Shown here: positions 25,333 through 34,358 of the stretch, piece by piece
Layout: each line of letters starts with the position of its first letter
Position numbering within the stretch: position 1 is the first letter of the stretch
DNA from: Armatimonadota bacterium
Lineage (GTDB): Bacteria > Armatimonadota > Fervidibacteria > Fervidibacterales > Thermosaccharophagaceae
Direction: 5' to 3'
NCBI GenBank assembly: GCA_025062195.1
Contig: JANXAS010000003.1
Coordinates: forward strand, 1 to 64,000
Length of the DNA: 64,000 nucleotides
Notes under the pieces: generated by a model
Seen by the model: the letters and a program-made list of their open reading frames with translations, nothing else
The model's database searches: none
What the model was told of the DNA's origin: nothing
Position numbers and translations under genes: made by a program

Positions 25333-26289
25333 ATGGGCGTTGTAATTGGAGTTGACATAGGCGGGACAAAAATAGCTGCCGCATTGGTTGATGAGAGTGG
25401 GCGTATTCTTTCGTCTGTGCGCCTTCAAACGCGCACCGAGCTTGGCAGGGAATTCGTGTTTGAGCAGCTAAAAGGGGCAATCGGTGAGCTTATGGAAGGG
25501 GCAAAATCTTTCGGCGAAGAGGTGTTAGCTGTAGGTATGGGTAGCCCCGGCGTGATAGACCCAGCAAGTGGTGTCGTCATTAAAGCGGCTGTGAACCTGC
25601 CGCAATGGCAAGGCATCTCTTTAAAGCAACTCGTTGAGGAGCATTTTGGAGTAAAGGCTTTTGTTGACAATGATGTGAATGTGATGGCTCTTGGGGAGTG
25701 TATGTTTGGCGTGGCGGCTGGGTTGCAAAACATCATCTTCATCGCCATTGGCACCGGTATAGGTGGCGGGATAGTCATTGGGGGGAAGCTTTACCATGGC
25801 TCCCGTTTCACAGCCGGTGAGGTGGGTCACATAACTGTTATCCCCGATGGTCCAAAGTGCCCCTGTGGCAATTATGGCTGTTTAGAAGCGCTCGCATCAG
25901 GACCAGTTATAGCAAGGCGGGCTGAAGAATATATGGCTAAGGGTGTGAAGACATCACTTCGCACAATCGCCGGCGATGGGAGAGTCACTTGTGAACTTGT
26001 TGCAAAGGTAGCTTCAGATGGCGATGTGTTGTGCAGGCGCCTGTTTGAGGAAGCTGGGAGATACATTGGTATAGCTATCTCATCATTGATGAATGCCATC
26101 AACCCAGACTGCGTTGTCATTGGTGGTGGTGTGGCACAAGCTGGTGAACTCATCTTATCACCAATAAGAGACGAGGTTGCGCTAAGGGCGTTATCTCCGG
26201 TTCCTATACTTCAAAGCCGCTTCGGCGATAGCGCTGGGCAAATTGGCGCAGCAGCGCTTGCGTGGTTTTATCTTAAGGCGGTTGCGTGA
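25333..26289 (+). CDS. ROK-family sugar kinase (glucokinase-like)
   Basis: About 318 residues. The ATP-phosphate loop VIGVDIGGTKIAAALVDE opens the protein, GMGSPGVIDP and AFVDNDVNVMALGE (catalytic Asp in DNDVN) follow, then IAIGTGIGGGIVIGGKLYHG and the ROK zinc-binding signature CPCGNYGCLEALASG near residue 176, with the conserved Glu-Val-Gly-His segment just before. Having no DNA-binding domain, it is an enzyme, probably making glucose-6-phosphate or a related hexose phosphate. ATG 25333 has GGGGGGTGG upstream; the frame is open back to 25279. The MITE-like element sits directly in front and may influence its promoter. The carboxypeptidase gene starts 12 bp downstream. Confidence 0.9.
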   Translation: MGVVIGVDIGGTKIAAALVDESGRILSSVRLQTRTELGREFVFEQLKGAIGELMEGAKSFGEEVLAVGMGSPGVIDPASGVVIKAAVNLPQWQGISLKQLVEEHFGVKAFVDNDVNVMALGECMFGVAAGLQNIIFIAIGTGIGGGIVIGGKLYHGSRFTAGEVGHITVIPDGPKCPCGNYGCLEALASGPVIARRAEEYMAKGVKTSLRTIAGDGRVTCELVAKVASDGDVLCRRLFEEAGRYIGIAISSLMNAINPDCVVIGGGVAQAGELILSPIRDEVALRALSPVPILQSRFGDSAGQIGAAALAWFYLKAVA

Positions 26290-26301
26290 GGGGGTTGCGA
26301 T

Positions 26302-27561
26302 ATGAAGCTGGTGGGCTCGTGTAAATGTGCGTTTGCACTTCACATTGCACTTTCTCTTGTGGCGGTTAATGCTTTCGGTCTTGAACCTGATCAAGGCGAT
26401 AAAAAACACCGAAGCAAAGTGGGCTGCTTTGAGCCACCAAGGCTCACCGCAAAATCGGCATTGCTTGTTGATGTTCGAACCGGGACAATACTATACGAAC
26501 TCAACCCCACAGGGCACAGTTACCCGGCGAGCCTAACAAAGCTTATGACAGCTCTCCTGATCGTTGAGCACGGCAACTTGGATGATGCTGTTACAGTCCC
26601 CAAGGAAGCGACACTCGTTGGAGAATCCTCGGCAAATTTGAAAGAGGATGAGGTGGTGACTCTTCGCCAGCTGCTTTACCTTGTGCTTGTAAGGTCTGCA
26701 AACGATGCGTGCGTCGCTGCTGCAATTCACATAGCTGGCTCAGTTGATGCCTTCGTAAAGATGATGAACGAGCGTGCTATTGAACTCGGCGCTCAAGATA
26801 CCAACTTTTGCAATCCACACGGGCTGCACCACAAAGACCATCGCACAACTGCCCTTGACCTGTGGCGCATAACAAGTGCTGCACTTGGCTATGGGGAGAT
26901 ACGAAGGGCGGTTTCAACGCGCTTCTTTGAAATGCCACCGACAAACAAGTCTGGAGCGAGGGTCTTCAGAAACCGAAACAGACTGCTTTGGGAATACGAT
27001 GGTGCTGATGGCGTTAAGACCGGTTACACAATCCCAGCTGGCAGATGCCTCATTGCTACTGCCACAAGGAGCGATTGGCAGCTGATGGCTATAGTGCTCA
27101 AGAGTGAGGATGCATTCAAAGATGCAGCTGCACTCCTTGACTTTGGGTTTTCAACCTTCGTTTGCCTGCCGATAGCCATCGCCGGTCGGGCAGTGGCGAA
27201 CTTCGCAGTTCATGGTGGCGTGCCATCTTGTGTTCCAGCTGCGCCTAAGCGCAGTTTCTATACGGTTGTGCGCAAAGATGAATTAAGCCGCGTCAGTTGG
27301 CGAGTTCATCAGAAAGCATTTGAGCCGCCAATAAGTAAGGGCGATGTGATTGGATACATTGAGGTCGTCTCGCCGAGGGCATCAAGACATCTGATTGAGC
27401 TTATCTCCGAATGCGATGTGAAACCCTCAACAGCTGTTATTTTGAGGCGGATCGCTGTCCGCGCCTCACTAATCGCGTTTGCCCTGCTCTGCATTGCTGC
27501 GTTGTTGCGAGGGCTTGGTTTGATTCGTAGTGGTATATTGCCTCGCAAATTAATTGGATAG
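26302..27561 (+). CDS. D-alanyl-D-alanine carboxypeptidase (peptidase S11)
   Basis: Low-molecular-weight penicillin-binding protein that trims the terminal D-Ala from peptidoglycan stem peptides. All three active-site motifs are present: SLTK (SxxK) in YPASLTKLMTALL, SAN (SxN) in VRSANDACVAAA, and KTG in GVKTGYTIPAG. The N-terminal hydrophobic stretch (CAFALHIALSLVAVNAFG) is a signal, and a C-terminal helix (ASLIAFALLCIAALLRGLGL) with basic residues should anchor it to the membrane. 419 residues is the usual size. The short spacing suggests cotranscription with the ROK kinase. Confidence 0.92.
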   Translation: MKLVGSCKCAFALHIALSLVAVNAFGLEPDQGDKKHRSKVGCFEPPRLTAKSALLVDVRTGTILYELNPTGHSYPASLTKLMTALLIVEHGNLDDAVTVPKEATLVGESSANLKEDEVVTLRQLLYLVLVRSANDACVAAAIHIAGSVDAFVKMMNERAIELGAQDTNFCNPHGLHHKDHRTTALDLWRITSAALGYGEIRRAVSTRFFEMPPTNKSGARVFRNRNRLLWEYDGADGVKTGYTIPAGRCLIATATRSDWQLMAIVLKSEDAFKDAAALLDFGFSTFVCLPIAIAGRAVANFAVHGGVPSCVPAAPKRSFYTVVRKDELSRVSWRVHQKAFEPPISKGDVIGYIEVVSPRASRHLIELISECDVKPSTAVILRRIAVRASLIAFALLCIAALLRGLGLIRSGILPRKLIG

Positions 27562-27570
27562 GAGTTGCGC

Positions 27571-27605
27571 GCTGAACGCGTTGACGGTTTCAGCAGCAAT
27601 TTTTG
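27571..27605 (+). terminator. Possible weak terminator after the carboxypeptidase gene
   Basis: GCTGAA (27571-27576) and TTCAGC (27589-27594) form a short stem followed by AGCAATTTTTG. The stem is only 6 bp, so termination is uncertain. Confidence 0.35.
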
Positions 27606-27676
27606 GGGGCTATTGTCCGCCCCTGCAAAGTGACGCTAACAGCTTAATTACTGTTAGACATAGGGGGTGAGTAGAT

Positions 27677-29308
27677 GTGAGAGAATGCGTTATCGGGGTT
27701 GATGTTGGGACACTGAGCGTGAGGGCTGGCGCGTTCACCCTTGACGGGAAGATGCTCTCTTGCGCCGTTGAGCCGATTGAAATCTCATATCCGCAGGAAA
27801 ACTTTGTTGAGCAGTCTTCCGAAAACATATGGGAGGCAACTTGTAAGGCTGTCAGAAGATGTGTTGAAGATGCCGGTATAAAGCGTGAGGAGGTCATCGG
27901 GATAAGCTATGATGCCACATGTTCACTTGTTGCCGTTGACAAGTTCGGCAAACCGATAACCGTCTCCCCAACCGGGGATGCAAAGTGGAATGTCATCGTC
28001 TGGATGGATCACAGGGCAATTCGGTATGCCGATGAGATAAACTCCACAGGGCATAGAGCACTTAGATATGTTGGTGGTATCATATCGCCGGAAATGGAGC
28101 CACCAAAGCTAAGGTGGCTCAAGGAACATCTTCCAAAGACATGGCGCAATGCTGGGAAGTTCTTTGACCTCGCTGATTTCATGGTCTACAGATCAACTGG
28201 TAATGATGTCCGAAGCCTTTGCACTGTCGTCTGCAAATGGCTTTACATGGGGCATGAGGGGCAATGGGATTACGATTTTTATGAGCGCATCGGGCTTGGC
28301 GACTTGCTTGAGGGTGGCAGGGTTTCTGAGAATGTTCAATTGATGGGCACTGCAGCCGGCAACTTGACAAAGCAAGCCGCAGAAGAACTCGGCTTGAGCG
28401 AAAGGGCAGTTGTGGGCGTTGGAATAATTGATGCCCATGCCGGTGGCATTGGTGTCCTCGGTGCAGTTTGGGAGGAAGTTGATGGGACGCCGGTTGAGTT
28501 GCTTGAGACAGCTATAGCGCTCATTGGTGGGACTTCATCGTGCCATATGGCTGTCTCTCGCGAGCCGAAGTTCATTGACGGTGTATGGGGACCTTACTTT
28601 GGCGCTATGATTCCCGGGATGTGGCTTACTGAGGGCGGACAAAGTGCTACTGGCTCGCTCATTGACTACACAATCAACGACAGCGCTCAAGCCGCAAAAG
28701 TTAAGGACATGGCGGAGCAGACCGGAAAGAGTGTTTATGAAGTGTTGAACGAAGTCGTTGAGGAGTTGCGTCAGCGCACCGGTCTATATGAGCGCCTAAC
28801 CAGAGACATACACATCCTTGACTTTCATCATGGTAACCGTTCTCCATATGCAGACCCTCACGCTAAAGGCGTAATTGACGGGCTAACATTGGACACCTCG
28901 CTTGAATCACTCGCCAGGCGTTACTATGCGGTGATTCAAGCCATCGCATATGGCACACGAAACATAGTTGAGACCTTAAACAGACATGGTTATCGCATTG
29001 AGCGGATATACGCGTGCGGTGGTGGGACGAAGAATCCAGTTTGGCTGAGAGAGCACGCCGATATAACTGAGTGCAGAATATACTTGCCGAGGGAGCCGGA
29101 GGCAGTGGTGCTCGGTTCGGCGATACTTGCCTCAGTGGCAGCTGGAGCATATTCAAGTATACCTGAGGCGATGAAGGGGATGTGCCACAGCGGCGAGATA
29201 ATTGAGCCAAACCCTGGGACCTTTGATTATCACCGGGCTAAGTTTGAGCTATACCTTGAAATGTATCAGCAGCACTTGGAGAGGCGAAAGCGAATGGCGC
29301 GCTTTTGA
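27677..29308 (+). CDS. FGGY-family pentulose kinase (ribulokinase-like)
   Basis: Sugar kinase of 543 residues: phosphate loop VIGVDVGTLSVRAGAFTLDG, DATCSLVAVDKFGKPI, VIVWMDHRAIRYADEIN, MEPPKLRWLKEHLP, then GVGIIDAHAGGIG with the catalytic Asp, IGGTSSCHM, and the FGGY signature-like YACGGGTKNPVWLREHAD. The pattern is that of the ribulokinase/FGGY-carbohydrate-kinase-domain branch, which phosphorylates D- or L-ribulose. GTG 27677 with AGGGGGTGAG upstream. The next gene is an L-fucose-isomerase-like protein 80 bp downstream, so an isomerase-kinase pair for an aldopentose or deoxyhexose is likely. The terminal aldolase or epimerase is not adjacent. Confidence 0.9.
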   Translation: MRECVIGVDVGTLSVRAGAFTLDGKMLSCAVEPIEISYPQENFVEQSSENIWEATCKAVRRCVEDAGIKREEVIGISYDATCSLVAVDKFGKPITVSPTGDAKWNVIVWMDHRAIRYADEINSTGHRALRYVGGIISPEMEPPKLRWLKEHLPKTWRNAGKFFDLADFMVYRSTGNDVRSLCTVVCKWLYMGHEGQWDYDFYERIGLGDLLEGGRVSENVQLMGTAAGNLTKQAAEELGLSERAVVGVGIIDAHAGGIGVLGAVWEEVDGTPVELLETAIALIGGTSSCHMAVSREPKFIDGVWGPYFGAMIPGMWLTEGGQSATGSLIDYTINDSAQAAKVKDMAEQTGKSVYEVLNEVVEELRQRTGLYERLTRDIHILDFHHGNRSPYADPHAKGVIDGLTLDTSLESLARRYYAVIQAIAYGTRNIVETLNRHGYRIERIYACGGGTKNPVWLREHADITECRIYLPREPEAVVLGSAILASVAAGAYSSIPEAMKGMCHSGEIIEPNPGTFDYHRAKFELYLEMYQQHLERRKRMARF

Positions 29309-29387
29309 GGGCGATGCTTAAATAACCTTGAAGGGTTTGAGCTATGTTCCGCGAATGACCCAAACTTGTGCACGGAGGGTGATGACG

Positions 29388-30848
29388 ATGAAGGTGGGAA
29401 TATGCACATTTACCGATGGAAGGAAAAGGGTTGCCGATATGCTTCGCGAGGATTGCTTCCGCTTCCAGAGACGCATTGCCAATTGGCTGCGCGATGAGGG
29501 GCATGATGTTGTTGAGGGCGAAGAGATCATTTGGAATTACGCTGCAGCGAAGGGTGAGGGTAAACGGCTCAAGGACGCTGGTTGTGAAGCTGTCATCTTC
29601 AACTTCTGTGTTTGGTCGTTCCCGGATTTCACAGTTCAAGCAGCACAGCAGCTTAACGGCGTTCCAATATTGTTGCTTGGCAACATCAACCCTGCGTATC
29701 CGGGTTGGGTTGCCTTCTTTGCATCAGCTGGCGCACTTGACGAGATTGGGCTTCCGTATGGTAGGGCGCTTGGAGATATTGACGACAGGCGCGTGCAGGA
29801 AGCTATCCGCACATTCCTTGAGCGCTGCGAGCCAAATAGAAGAAGGCGCGGGATTGATGCGGCAGAGAAATTATGCGGCTTAAGATATGGTGAGTTTGAT
29901 GGGCCTTCAATGGGCATGTATACAGGGCATATTGACCAGAGCCAGTGGATGAGAGAGCTCGGAATACATGTGCACCACTGTAGTCAATTAACCCTCGCCT
30001 ACAGGATGAGAAGGGTTGCCGACGAGCGAGTTGAAGCTGGATTAAGATGGCTTGAGGATAACTGCAAGGCAATACATTATGATGGGAAGACGCTCACACC
30101 GGGGATGAATGGGACACTTGCAAGGCAAGTGAGACTATACCTCGCAGTCAAGGATTACTGCTATGAAGAGGGGATTGACTTTTGCGGGCTGACTGGGCAA
30201 CTTGACTTCACCGAGTGGGAAGAAGGTTGCACGATGGATTTGCCGGAGGCGCTTTTGAATGACTTTGCCGATTGGGAAGAGGAGCCCAAGCGGGTGATAA
30301 TTTGTGCCACTGAATGCGATTCAAATGGCGCATTGACAATGCAGCTCCTTCATCTGCTTACCGGCACACCTGTGCTCTTCGCCGACTTGCGCCATTATCA
30401 CGAAGACCTTGACATCTACGACTTGTGCAACTCTGGTGAGCATGCCCCATGGTTTGCGAAGCGCAGTGACAACTGGCGTGAGAATTGGAAGGAGGTTGAG
30501 CTATACCCGGCACCGGCGATGTATTTTCCCTGCGGTGGTGCATCCGTCAAATTCTTCGCCGAGCCAGCTGAGAGGGTCACATTCGCACGCATAACTCGCA
30601 AAGCTGGAAGAATGCGCATGCATATTTTCACCGGCAGGTTCATTCGCTTTTCACCGGAGCAGGATGAAGACCTTGCTCGCCAAACGACGTTTGAATGGCC
30701 GCATGCATTTGCCCGCTTTGATTGCCCAATGGAAGTTGTGGCGAGGGAGTTTTCGTGCAATCACATTCATGCAGCTGTTGGAGATTGGGTTGGCGAACTC
30801 GTCTCAGCATGCGAACACTTGGGCATTGAGCCAATAGTGCTGAGTTAG
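29388..30848 (+). CDS. L-fucose/L-arabinose isomerase-fold protein
   Basis: About 487 residues. The N-terminal part (KVGICTFTDGRKR, VEGEEIIWNY, AVIFNFCVWSFPDF) and central part (GLTGQLDFTEWEEG, CATECDSNGALTMQLLHLLTG) match the fold of L-fucose isomerase-like proteins, which interconvert aldoses and ketoses with manganese. The acidic ligands expected in this family plausibly map to EGCTMDLPE and ECDSNGA, and a C-terminal His to CNHIH. ATG 29388 is preferred: GGAGGGTG lies 9 nt upstream, whereas ATG 29382 would be too close. It pairs with the FGGY kinase just upstream. The exact sugar is unknown. Confidence 0.82.
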   Translation: MKVGICTFTDGRKRVADMLREDCFRFQRRIANWLRDEGHDVVEGEEIIWNYAAAKGEGKRLKDAGCEAVIFNFCVWSFPDFTVQAAQQLNGVPILLLGNINPAYPGWVAFFASAGALDEIGLPYGRALGDIDDRRVQEAIRTFLERCEPNRRRRGIDAAEKLCGLRYGEFDGPSMGMYTGHIDQSQWMRELGIHVHHCSQLTLAYRMRRVADERVEAGLRWLEDNCKAIHYDGKTLTPGMNGTLARQVRLYLAVKDYCYEEGIDFCGLTGQLDFTEWEEGCTMDLPEALLNDFADWEEEPKRVIICATECDSNGALTMQLLHLLTGTPVLFADLRHYHEDLDIYDLCNSGEHAPWFAKRSDNWRENWKEVELYPAPAMYFPCGGASVKFFAEPAERVTFARITRKAGRMRMHIFTGRFIRFSPEQDEDLARQTTFEWPHAFARFDCPMEVVAREFSCNHIHAAVGDWVGELVSACEHLGIEPIVLS

Positions 30849-30910
30849 AACTCCGCTTGATTATCATCATAAGCAATCGCGGCTACGGTAATCCCTCTTT
30901 TAGGCTCGTT

Positions 30911-30947
30911 GGTGGGCTGTCCACCGAACCGCAGGCGGCAGCCCACC
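30911..30947. repeat. Inverted repeat between the isomerase and rsmB
   Basis: GGTGGGCTG (30911-30919) and CAGCCCACC (30939-30947) form a perfect 9-bp stem with a 19-nt loop. No T-run follows on either strand, so a classical terminator is not supported; it may be a REP-like element or an RNA structure. Confidence 0.6.
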
Positions 30948-30991
30948 GTTAACCTTTCAATGTGTGCGCCTGCAAAGAGCGGTGATTTGCT

Positions 30992-32341
30992 GTGGCAGTC
31001 TCGCAGGCAAGGAAAGTGGCATTGCTCGCGTTAGTTGAAATGGAGAAGAAGGGAGCATTCATCAACCTCTCGTTGCGCGAGCTTATGCGAGGCAGAAGGA
31101 TGAAAGCCGTTGAGCGCGCCTTTGCGACACAACTTGCGATGGGTGTGGCTAAGATGCGTCTTTATCTTGATTACCTGATTGAGCGCCTATGCGAAAGGCG
31201 CTTTCATCGCTTAACACCATTAGTGCTGAACTGCCTTCGCATGGGTGCGTATGAACTTACCGTGCTCTCTCACCCACCTTATGCTGTGGTGAGTCAGTAT
31301 GTGGAGCTGGCTAAGGAGTATGGTCATGTCGGCATAGCGAGTTTAGTTAATGCCGTTTTGAGAAGGCTCAGCGAGGAATGGCAGCATATACCGTTACCGA
31401 GAGCTGATGAAGACCCAATCGGGCATATCGCCGTGAAGACATCACACCCACATTGGCTCGTTGAGAAGTGGATTAAACAGTTCGGCTTTGAGGAGACAGT
31501 TGCTCTGTGTGCGGCTAATAATCTTCCGGCGCCGTTGTGCATACGAGTCAACCTGCGTTGGACGGAAGTTGAACTTGTTGAGCGCATGCTTGAGTTGCGC
31601 TGCCGCAAAGTTGAGCGTGCAAGATACGCACCGTGCGGGTTGAGGATTGATACGACGATGGAAATCACAAAACTGCCAGGTTACAAGGAGGGGCTATTTT
31701 CGGTTCAGGATGAAGCTGCAATGCTTGTCACCTATGTCCTTGAGCCGAAGCACGGCGAAACGATAATTGATGCATGTGCTGCTCCCGGCGGTAAGACAAC
31801 GCACATGGCTGAGATGGTGAATGATGCAGCGCGCATCATAGCTGTGGATGTGCACGAGGGGAGAATGCAATTAGTCAGGGAGGCGGCAATTAGACTGAAG
31901 CTGCGTTCAATTGAGTTTGTAGTTGGGGATTTCATTGAGGTGGCAAAACAACATGAGGGTGTTGCTGATAAATGCCTGCTTGATGTCCCTTGCTCTGGCA
32001 CTGGCACATTAAGGCGAAAGCCGGACGCACGCTGGAAAAAGAGCCAGCAGAGCATCGCTGAGCTTACAGCGCTGCAACTGCGCTTGCTTGAAGCAGCAGC
32101 GCTGACAGTCAAAAGGGGTGGAGTTATTGTTTACAGCACTTGCAGCCTTGAGCGTGAGGAAGATGAGGATGTTGTAAATGCTTTTTTGAGAGCACATGAT
32201 GAGTTTGAGATTGAGGATGCAAGTGCATACTTGCCGACACGCATTGAGGGATGCAGGACGGAGGAGGGCTTTGTGCGTTTATTCCCGCACAAGCACGATA
32301 CCGATGGGGTGTTTGTGGCGCGCTTGCGCAAGGTCGGTTGA
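30992..32341 (+). CDS. rsmB: 16S rRNA (cytosine-967 C5)-methyltransferase RsmB
   Basis: The N-terminal NusB-like RNA-binding domain (about 1-140: SQARKVALLALVEMEKKGA, ERAFATQLAMGV, VVSQYVELAKEYG) is fused to a SAM-dependent RNA m5C methyltransferase. Motifs: VQDEAAMLV, DACAAPGGKTTHMAEM (SAM binding), IAVDVHEGRM, LLDVPCSGTGTLRRKPD with the first catalytic Cys, and VYSTCSLEREEDE with the second. 449 residues is typical. Start GTG 30992 (AVSQARK). It acts on the ribosomal small subunit in the cytoplasm and stands alone here. Confidence 0.95.
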   Translation: MAVSQARKVALLALVEMEKKGAFINLSLRELMRGRRMKAVERAFATQLAMGVAKMRLYLDYLIERLCERRFHRLTPLVLNCLRMGAYELTVLSHPPYAVVSQYVELAKEYGHVGIASLVNAVLRRLSEEWQHIPLPRADEDPIGHIAVKTSHPHWLVEKWIKQFGFEETVALCAANNLPAPLCIRVNLRWTEVELVERMLELRCRKVERARYAPCGLRIDTTMEITKLPGYKEGLFSVQDEAAMLVTYVLEPKHGETIIDACAAPGGKTTHMAEMVNDAARIIAVDVHEGRMQLVREAAIRLKLRSIEFVVGDFIEVAKQHEGVADKCLLDVPCSGTGTLRRKPDARWKKSQQSIAELTALQLRLLEAAALTVKRGGVIVYSTCSLEREEDEDVVNAFLRAHDEFEIEDASAYLPTRIEGCRTEEGFVRLFPHKHDTDGVFVARLRKVG

Positions 32342-32380
32342 TGGGTTTGAACCGCCACAGAGAATCATCGTCTAAGTAGA

Positions 32381-32397
32381 TGACCCTGAAAGGGTCA
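32381..32397. other. Short perfect hairpin upstream of the small secreted protein
   Basis: TGACCCT and AGGGTCA enclose a 3-nt GAA loop, 40 bp after rsmB. It has no T-run after it. It could be an operator-like palindrome or an RNA hairpin in the leader of the next gene. Confidence 0.45.
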
Positions 32398-32435
32398 AAT
32401 GCTCAAGGACAAATCCTGCACAGGAGGCGATTAAG

Positions 32436-33002
32436 GTGTTTCACAAAATGACAAGTTGGATTGCAGCGTTGGGGTTAGTTATTGCAATTTCGGTATCAAT
32501 GGCGCAGCCACCGGGAAGACCGCAAGCTGGTGGGCCTCCAGGTTTGCAGCAGTTTTCGCCCGAGGAGTGGAGCTCTAAAATACTTGACTTTTGGGCAAAG
32601 CAGCTCAATCTTACCCTCACTAACGAGCAGAGGAAAGCGATACAGGATGCGATGAAGGAGCGCGTGGATGCTTTTATGAAGTTCGGAGAAGCACGCCGCA
32701 GCCTGGTAGGAACGCTTCGGGCAGGCGCAACAGATGCGCAGATAAAGACAGCGGTTGAGGATTATGGGAAAGCGGTTAAGGACTACGAGAAGCGCCTTGA
32801 AGAAATTGAAGAGCAGCTCAATGCCAAGCTCAATTACAAAGCCAATCCGAAGTTGCACGCGTTGCTGATAGTTGTCGGCGCCGTTGGGCGCTACGGTGGT
32901 ATGTTTGGCTGGCGATGGGGTGCGGCAGGTGGTAGACAACCTGGCGCACAACCGCCGGGAGCCGGTCAAAGGCAGCAGGGTCGTTTTAGAGGCAGGCAGT
33001 AA
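32436..33002 (+). CDS. Small secreted protein of unknown function, CpxP/Spy-like architecture
   Basis: 188 residues. Signal peptide FHKMTSWIAALGLVIAISVS with a likely cut after SMA. The mature protein begins with a Pro/Gly/Gln-rich stretch, then a helical core (QLNLTLTNEQRKAIQDAMKE, DYGKAVKDYEKRLEEIEEQL) with the LTxEQ-type turn seen in Spy/CpxP-like periplasmic proteins, and a low-complexity Gly/Gln/Arg-rich tail (GAGQRQQGRFRGRQ). No enzyme motif is visible. GTG 32436 has GGAGG 9-10 nt upstream. It is followed by a strong terminator, so it is probably a single-gene unit with abundant product. Function not recognised. Confidence 0.75.
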   Translation: MFHKMTSWIAALGLVIAISVSMAQPPGRPQAGGPPGLQQFSPEEWSSKILDFWAKQLNLTLTNEQRKAIQDAMKERVDAFMKFGEARRSLVGTLRAGATDAQIKTAVEDYGKAVKDYEKRLEEIEEQLNAKLNYKANPKLHALLIVVGAVGRYGGMFGWRWGAAGGRQPGAQPPGAGQRQQGRFRGRQ

Positions 33003-33092
33003 AACTTACACAGTGCAACTTTACGGTTGGTCTTATCGTCGTATTTAAGTGATGCAATCCTTTGCGGCGCATCATTCATCCCTCCCTCGCCC

Positions 33093-33130
33093 CACCGGCG
33101 GTGGCTTAAGAGCTGCCGCCGGTGTATATT
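33093..33130 (+). terminator. Strong rho-independent terminator
   Basis: CACCGGCGGTGGC (33093-33105) pairs with GCTGCCGCCGGTG (33112-33124) over 13 bp with two G-T wobbles and a 6-nt loop, followed by TATATTTTTC. It serves the small secreted protein gene on the plus strand. Confidence 0.9.
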
Positions 33131-33177
33131 TTTCATGCAGCGATGTAAAGCGCAACGGTATCGCTCTTGAATTGCAA

Positions 33178-34227
33178 TCAGGTCTCTTTGACCTTTATGG
33201 GCTTACCTTGTTTTGCGGATGACAATGCGAGCTCAACTAATCTTATCACTTGTCTTGACTGCTCCGGCTTGACAGCCAACTCAGCGCCGTCAAGCAGCGC
33301 TGCGGCAATGTTTTCATAAAATGCAACCCACCTTCCCGGAATGGATTCAAGCGTCATTTCAACTTTGCTGCCGTTCAGGGTTGTAAATAAGCGTGCTCTA
33401 TTCTCCGGGGCTTCCTTAGCAGCCCCAATATCACCGCGCTGCAGCGCTGCTTCTTGCGGGTCTAATCCGAACTTGATGAACCCGCCTTTGTCACCGAGCA
33501 CATACCACCTTGGGCGTGGCGCATGAGAGATGTAGCTGACCTCAATGCGATACAATGCGTCGTCAAATTGCATTTGGACGGATACATAACTTTCAACGCT
33601 CATCCCCCAAATGAGGAAGTTGGTGCAGCAATTGATTGAGCATGGCATGCACCCCATAAGCTGCAGCCCTTGATCAATCAAATGCACACCCCAGTCGTGC
33701 AATATGCTGCCCATGAAGTTTCGTTCACATCTCCACTGGCTTGCTGGTTTGCCGTAGCGCACAACGCTTGACTCAATGAGGAATGGCTTTCCGAGCACAC
33801 CAGCATGAATGACATGCTGCAATGTTAGGAAGTCGCAATCCCAACGCCTGTTGTGGAAGACGCTCAATAGCACGCCCGTCTTTTCACGCACCTTCAACAT
33901 TAAGTCAGCTTCCTTAGTCGTGATGCACATCGGCTTATCCACTATGCAGTGCTTGCCGGCTTCCATTGACTTGATGGCGAGCTCTGCATGGCTGTCATGT
34001 GGCGTTGCTATCACAACTAAATCCACACGGGCATCTCTGAGCAGGTCATCATAGTTATCGTAAGTGACTACGCCGTATTCAGATTTGGCTTGTGTGCGCT
34101 TTTTCTCATCCCTTGAGGCGACGGCATATAAGTTTAGCCTCGGCACAAGCTTGATCAATTGAGCGTGTATGATGCGCCCAGCATATCCATACCCGACTAT
34201 GCCCACATTGATCTGTTTTCCCGTCAC
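33178..34227 (-). CDS. Cytoplasmic Gfo/Idh/MocA-family oxidoreductase
   Basis: NAD(P)-dependent sugar dehydrogenase family of about 349 residues with no signal peptide. Rossmann start VGIVGYGYAGRIIHAQLI, LVVIATPHDSHAELA, then the catalytic-lysine motif HCIVDKPMCITTKEADLM, and the C-terminal domain with LHDWGVHLIDQGLQLMG carrying the usual D-x-x-x-H pair. GTG 34227 is preferred (GGAGG 11-12 nt upstream); GTG 34239 lies directly on that ribosome site. It differs from the Tat-exported relative at 21.3 kb in both location and D-x-x-x-H context. No neighbour points to its substrate. Confidence 0.88.
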   Translation of the reverse strand: MTGKQINVGIVGYGYAGRIIHAQLIKLVPRLNLYAVASRDEKKRTQAKSEYGVVTYDNYDDLLRDARVDLVVIATPHDSHAELAIKSMEAGKHCIVDKPMCITTKEADLMLKVREKTGVLLSVFHNRRWDCDFLTLQHVIHAGVLGKPFLIESSVVRYGKPASQWRCERNFMGSILHDWGVHLIDQGLQLMGCMPCSINCCTNFLIWGMSVESYVSVQMQFDDALYRIEVSYISHAPRPRWYVLGDKGGFIKFGLDPQEAALQRGDIGAAKEAPENRARLFTTLNGSKVEMTLESIPGRWVAFYENIAAALLDGAELAVKPEQSRQVIRLVELALSSAKQGKPIKVKET

Positions 34228-34358
34228 CCCTTTTTTCACCTCCGTCGGCAGCCTGCTTTTGAGCTTATGACTTTAGGTCCTTCACGGTCACTGTCACAAT
34301 TCTATCAAGAGCCTGCGATGGGCTACTATATCAAATGCGTTTCAGGGGGTGAATGCCG

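Noticed and set aside
32381..32397. Hairpin TGACCCT-GAA-AGGGTCA as a terminator for rsmB
   Set aside because: No T-run follows on the plus strand, so it was listed only as a hairpin.
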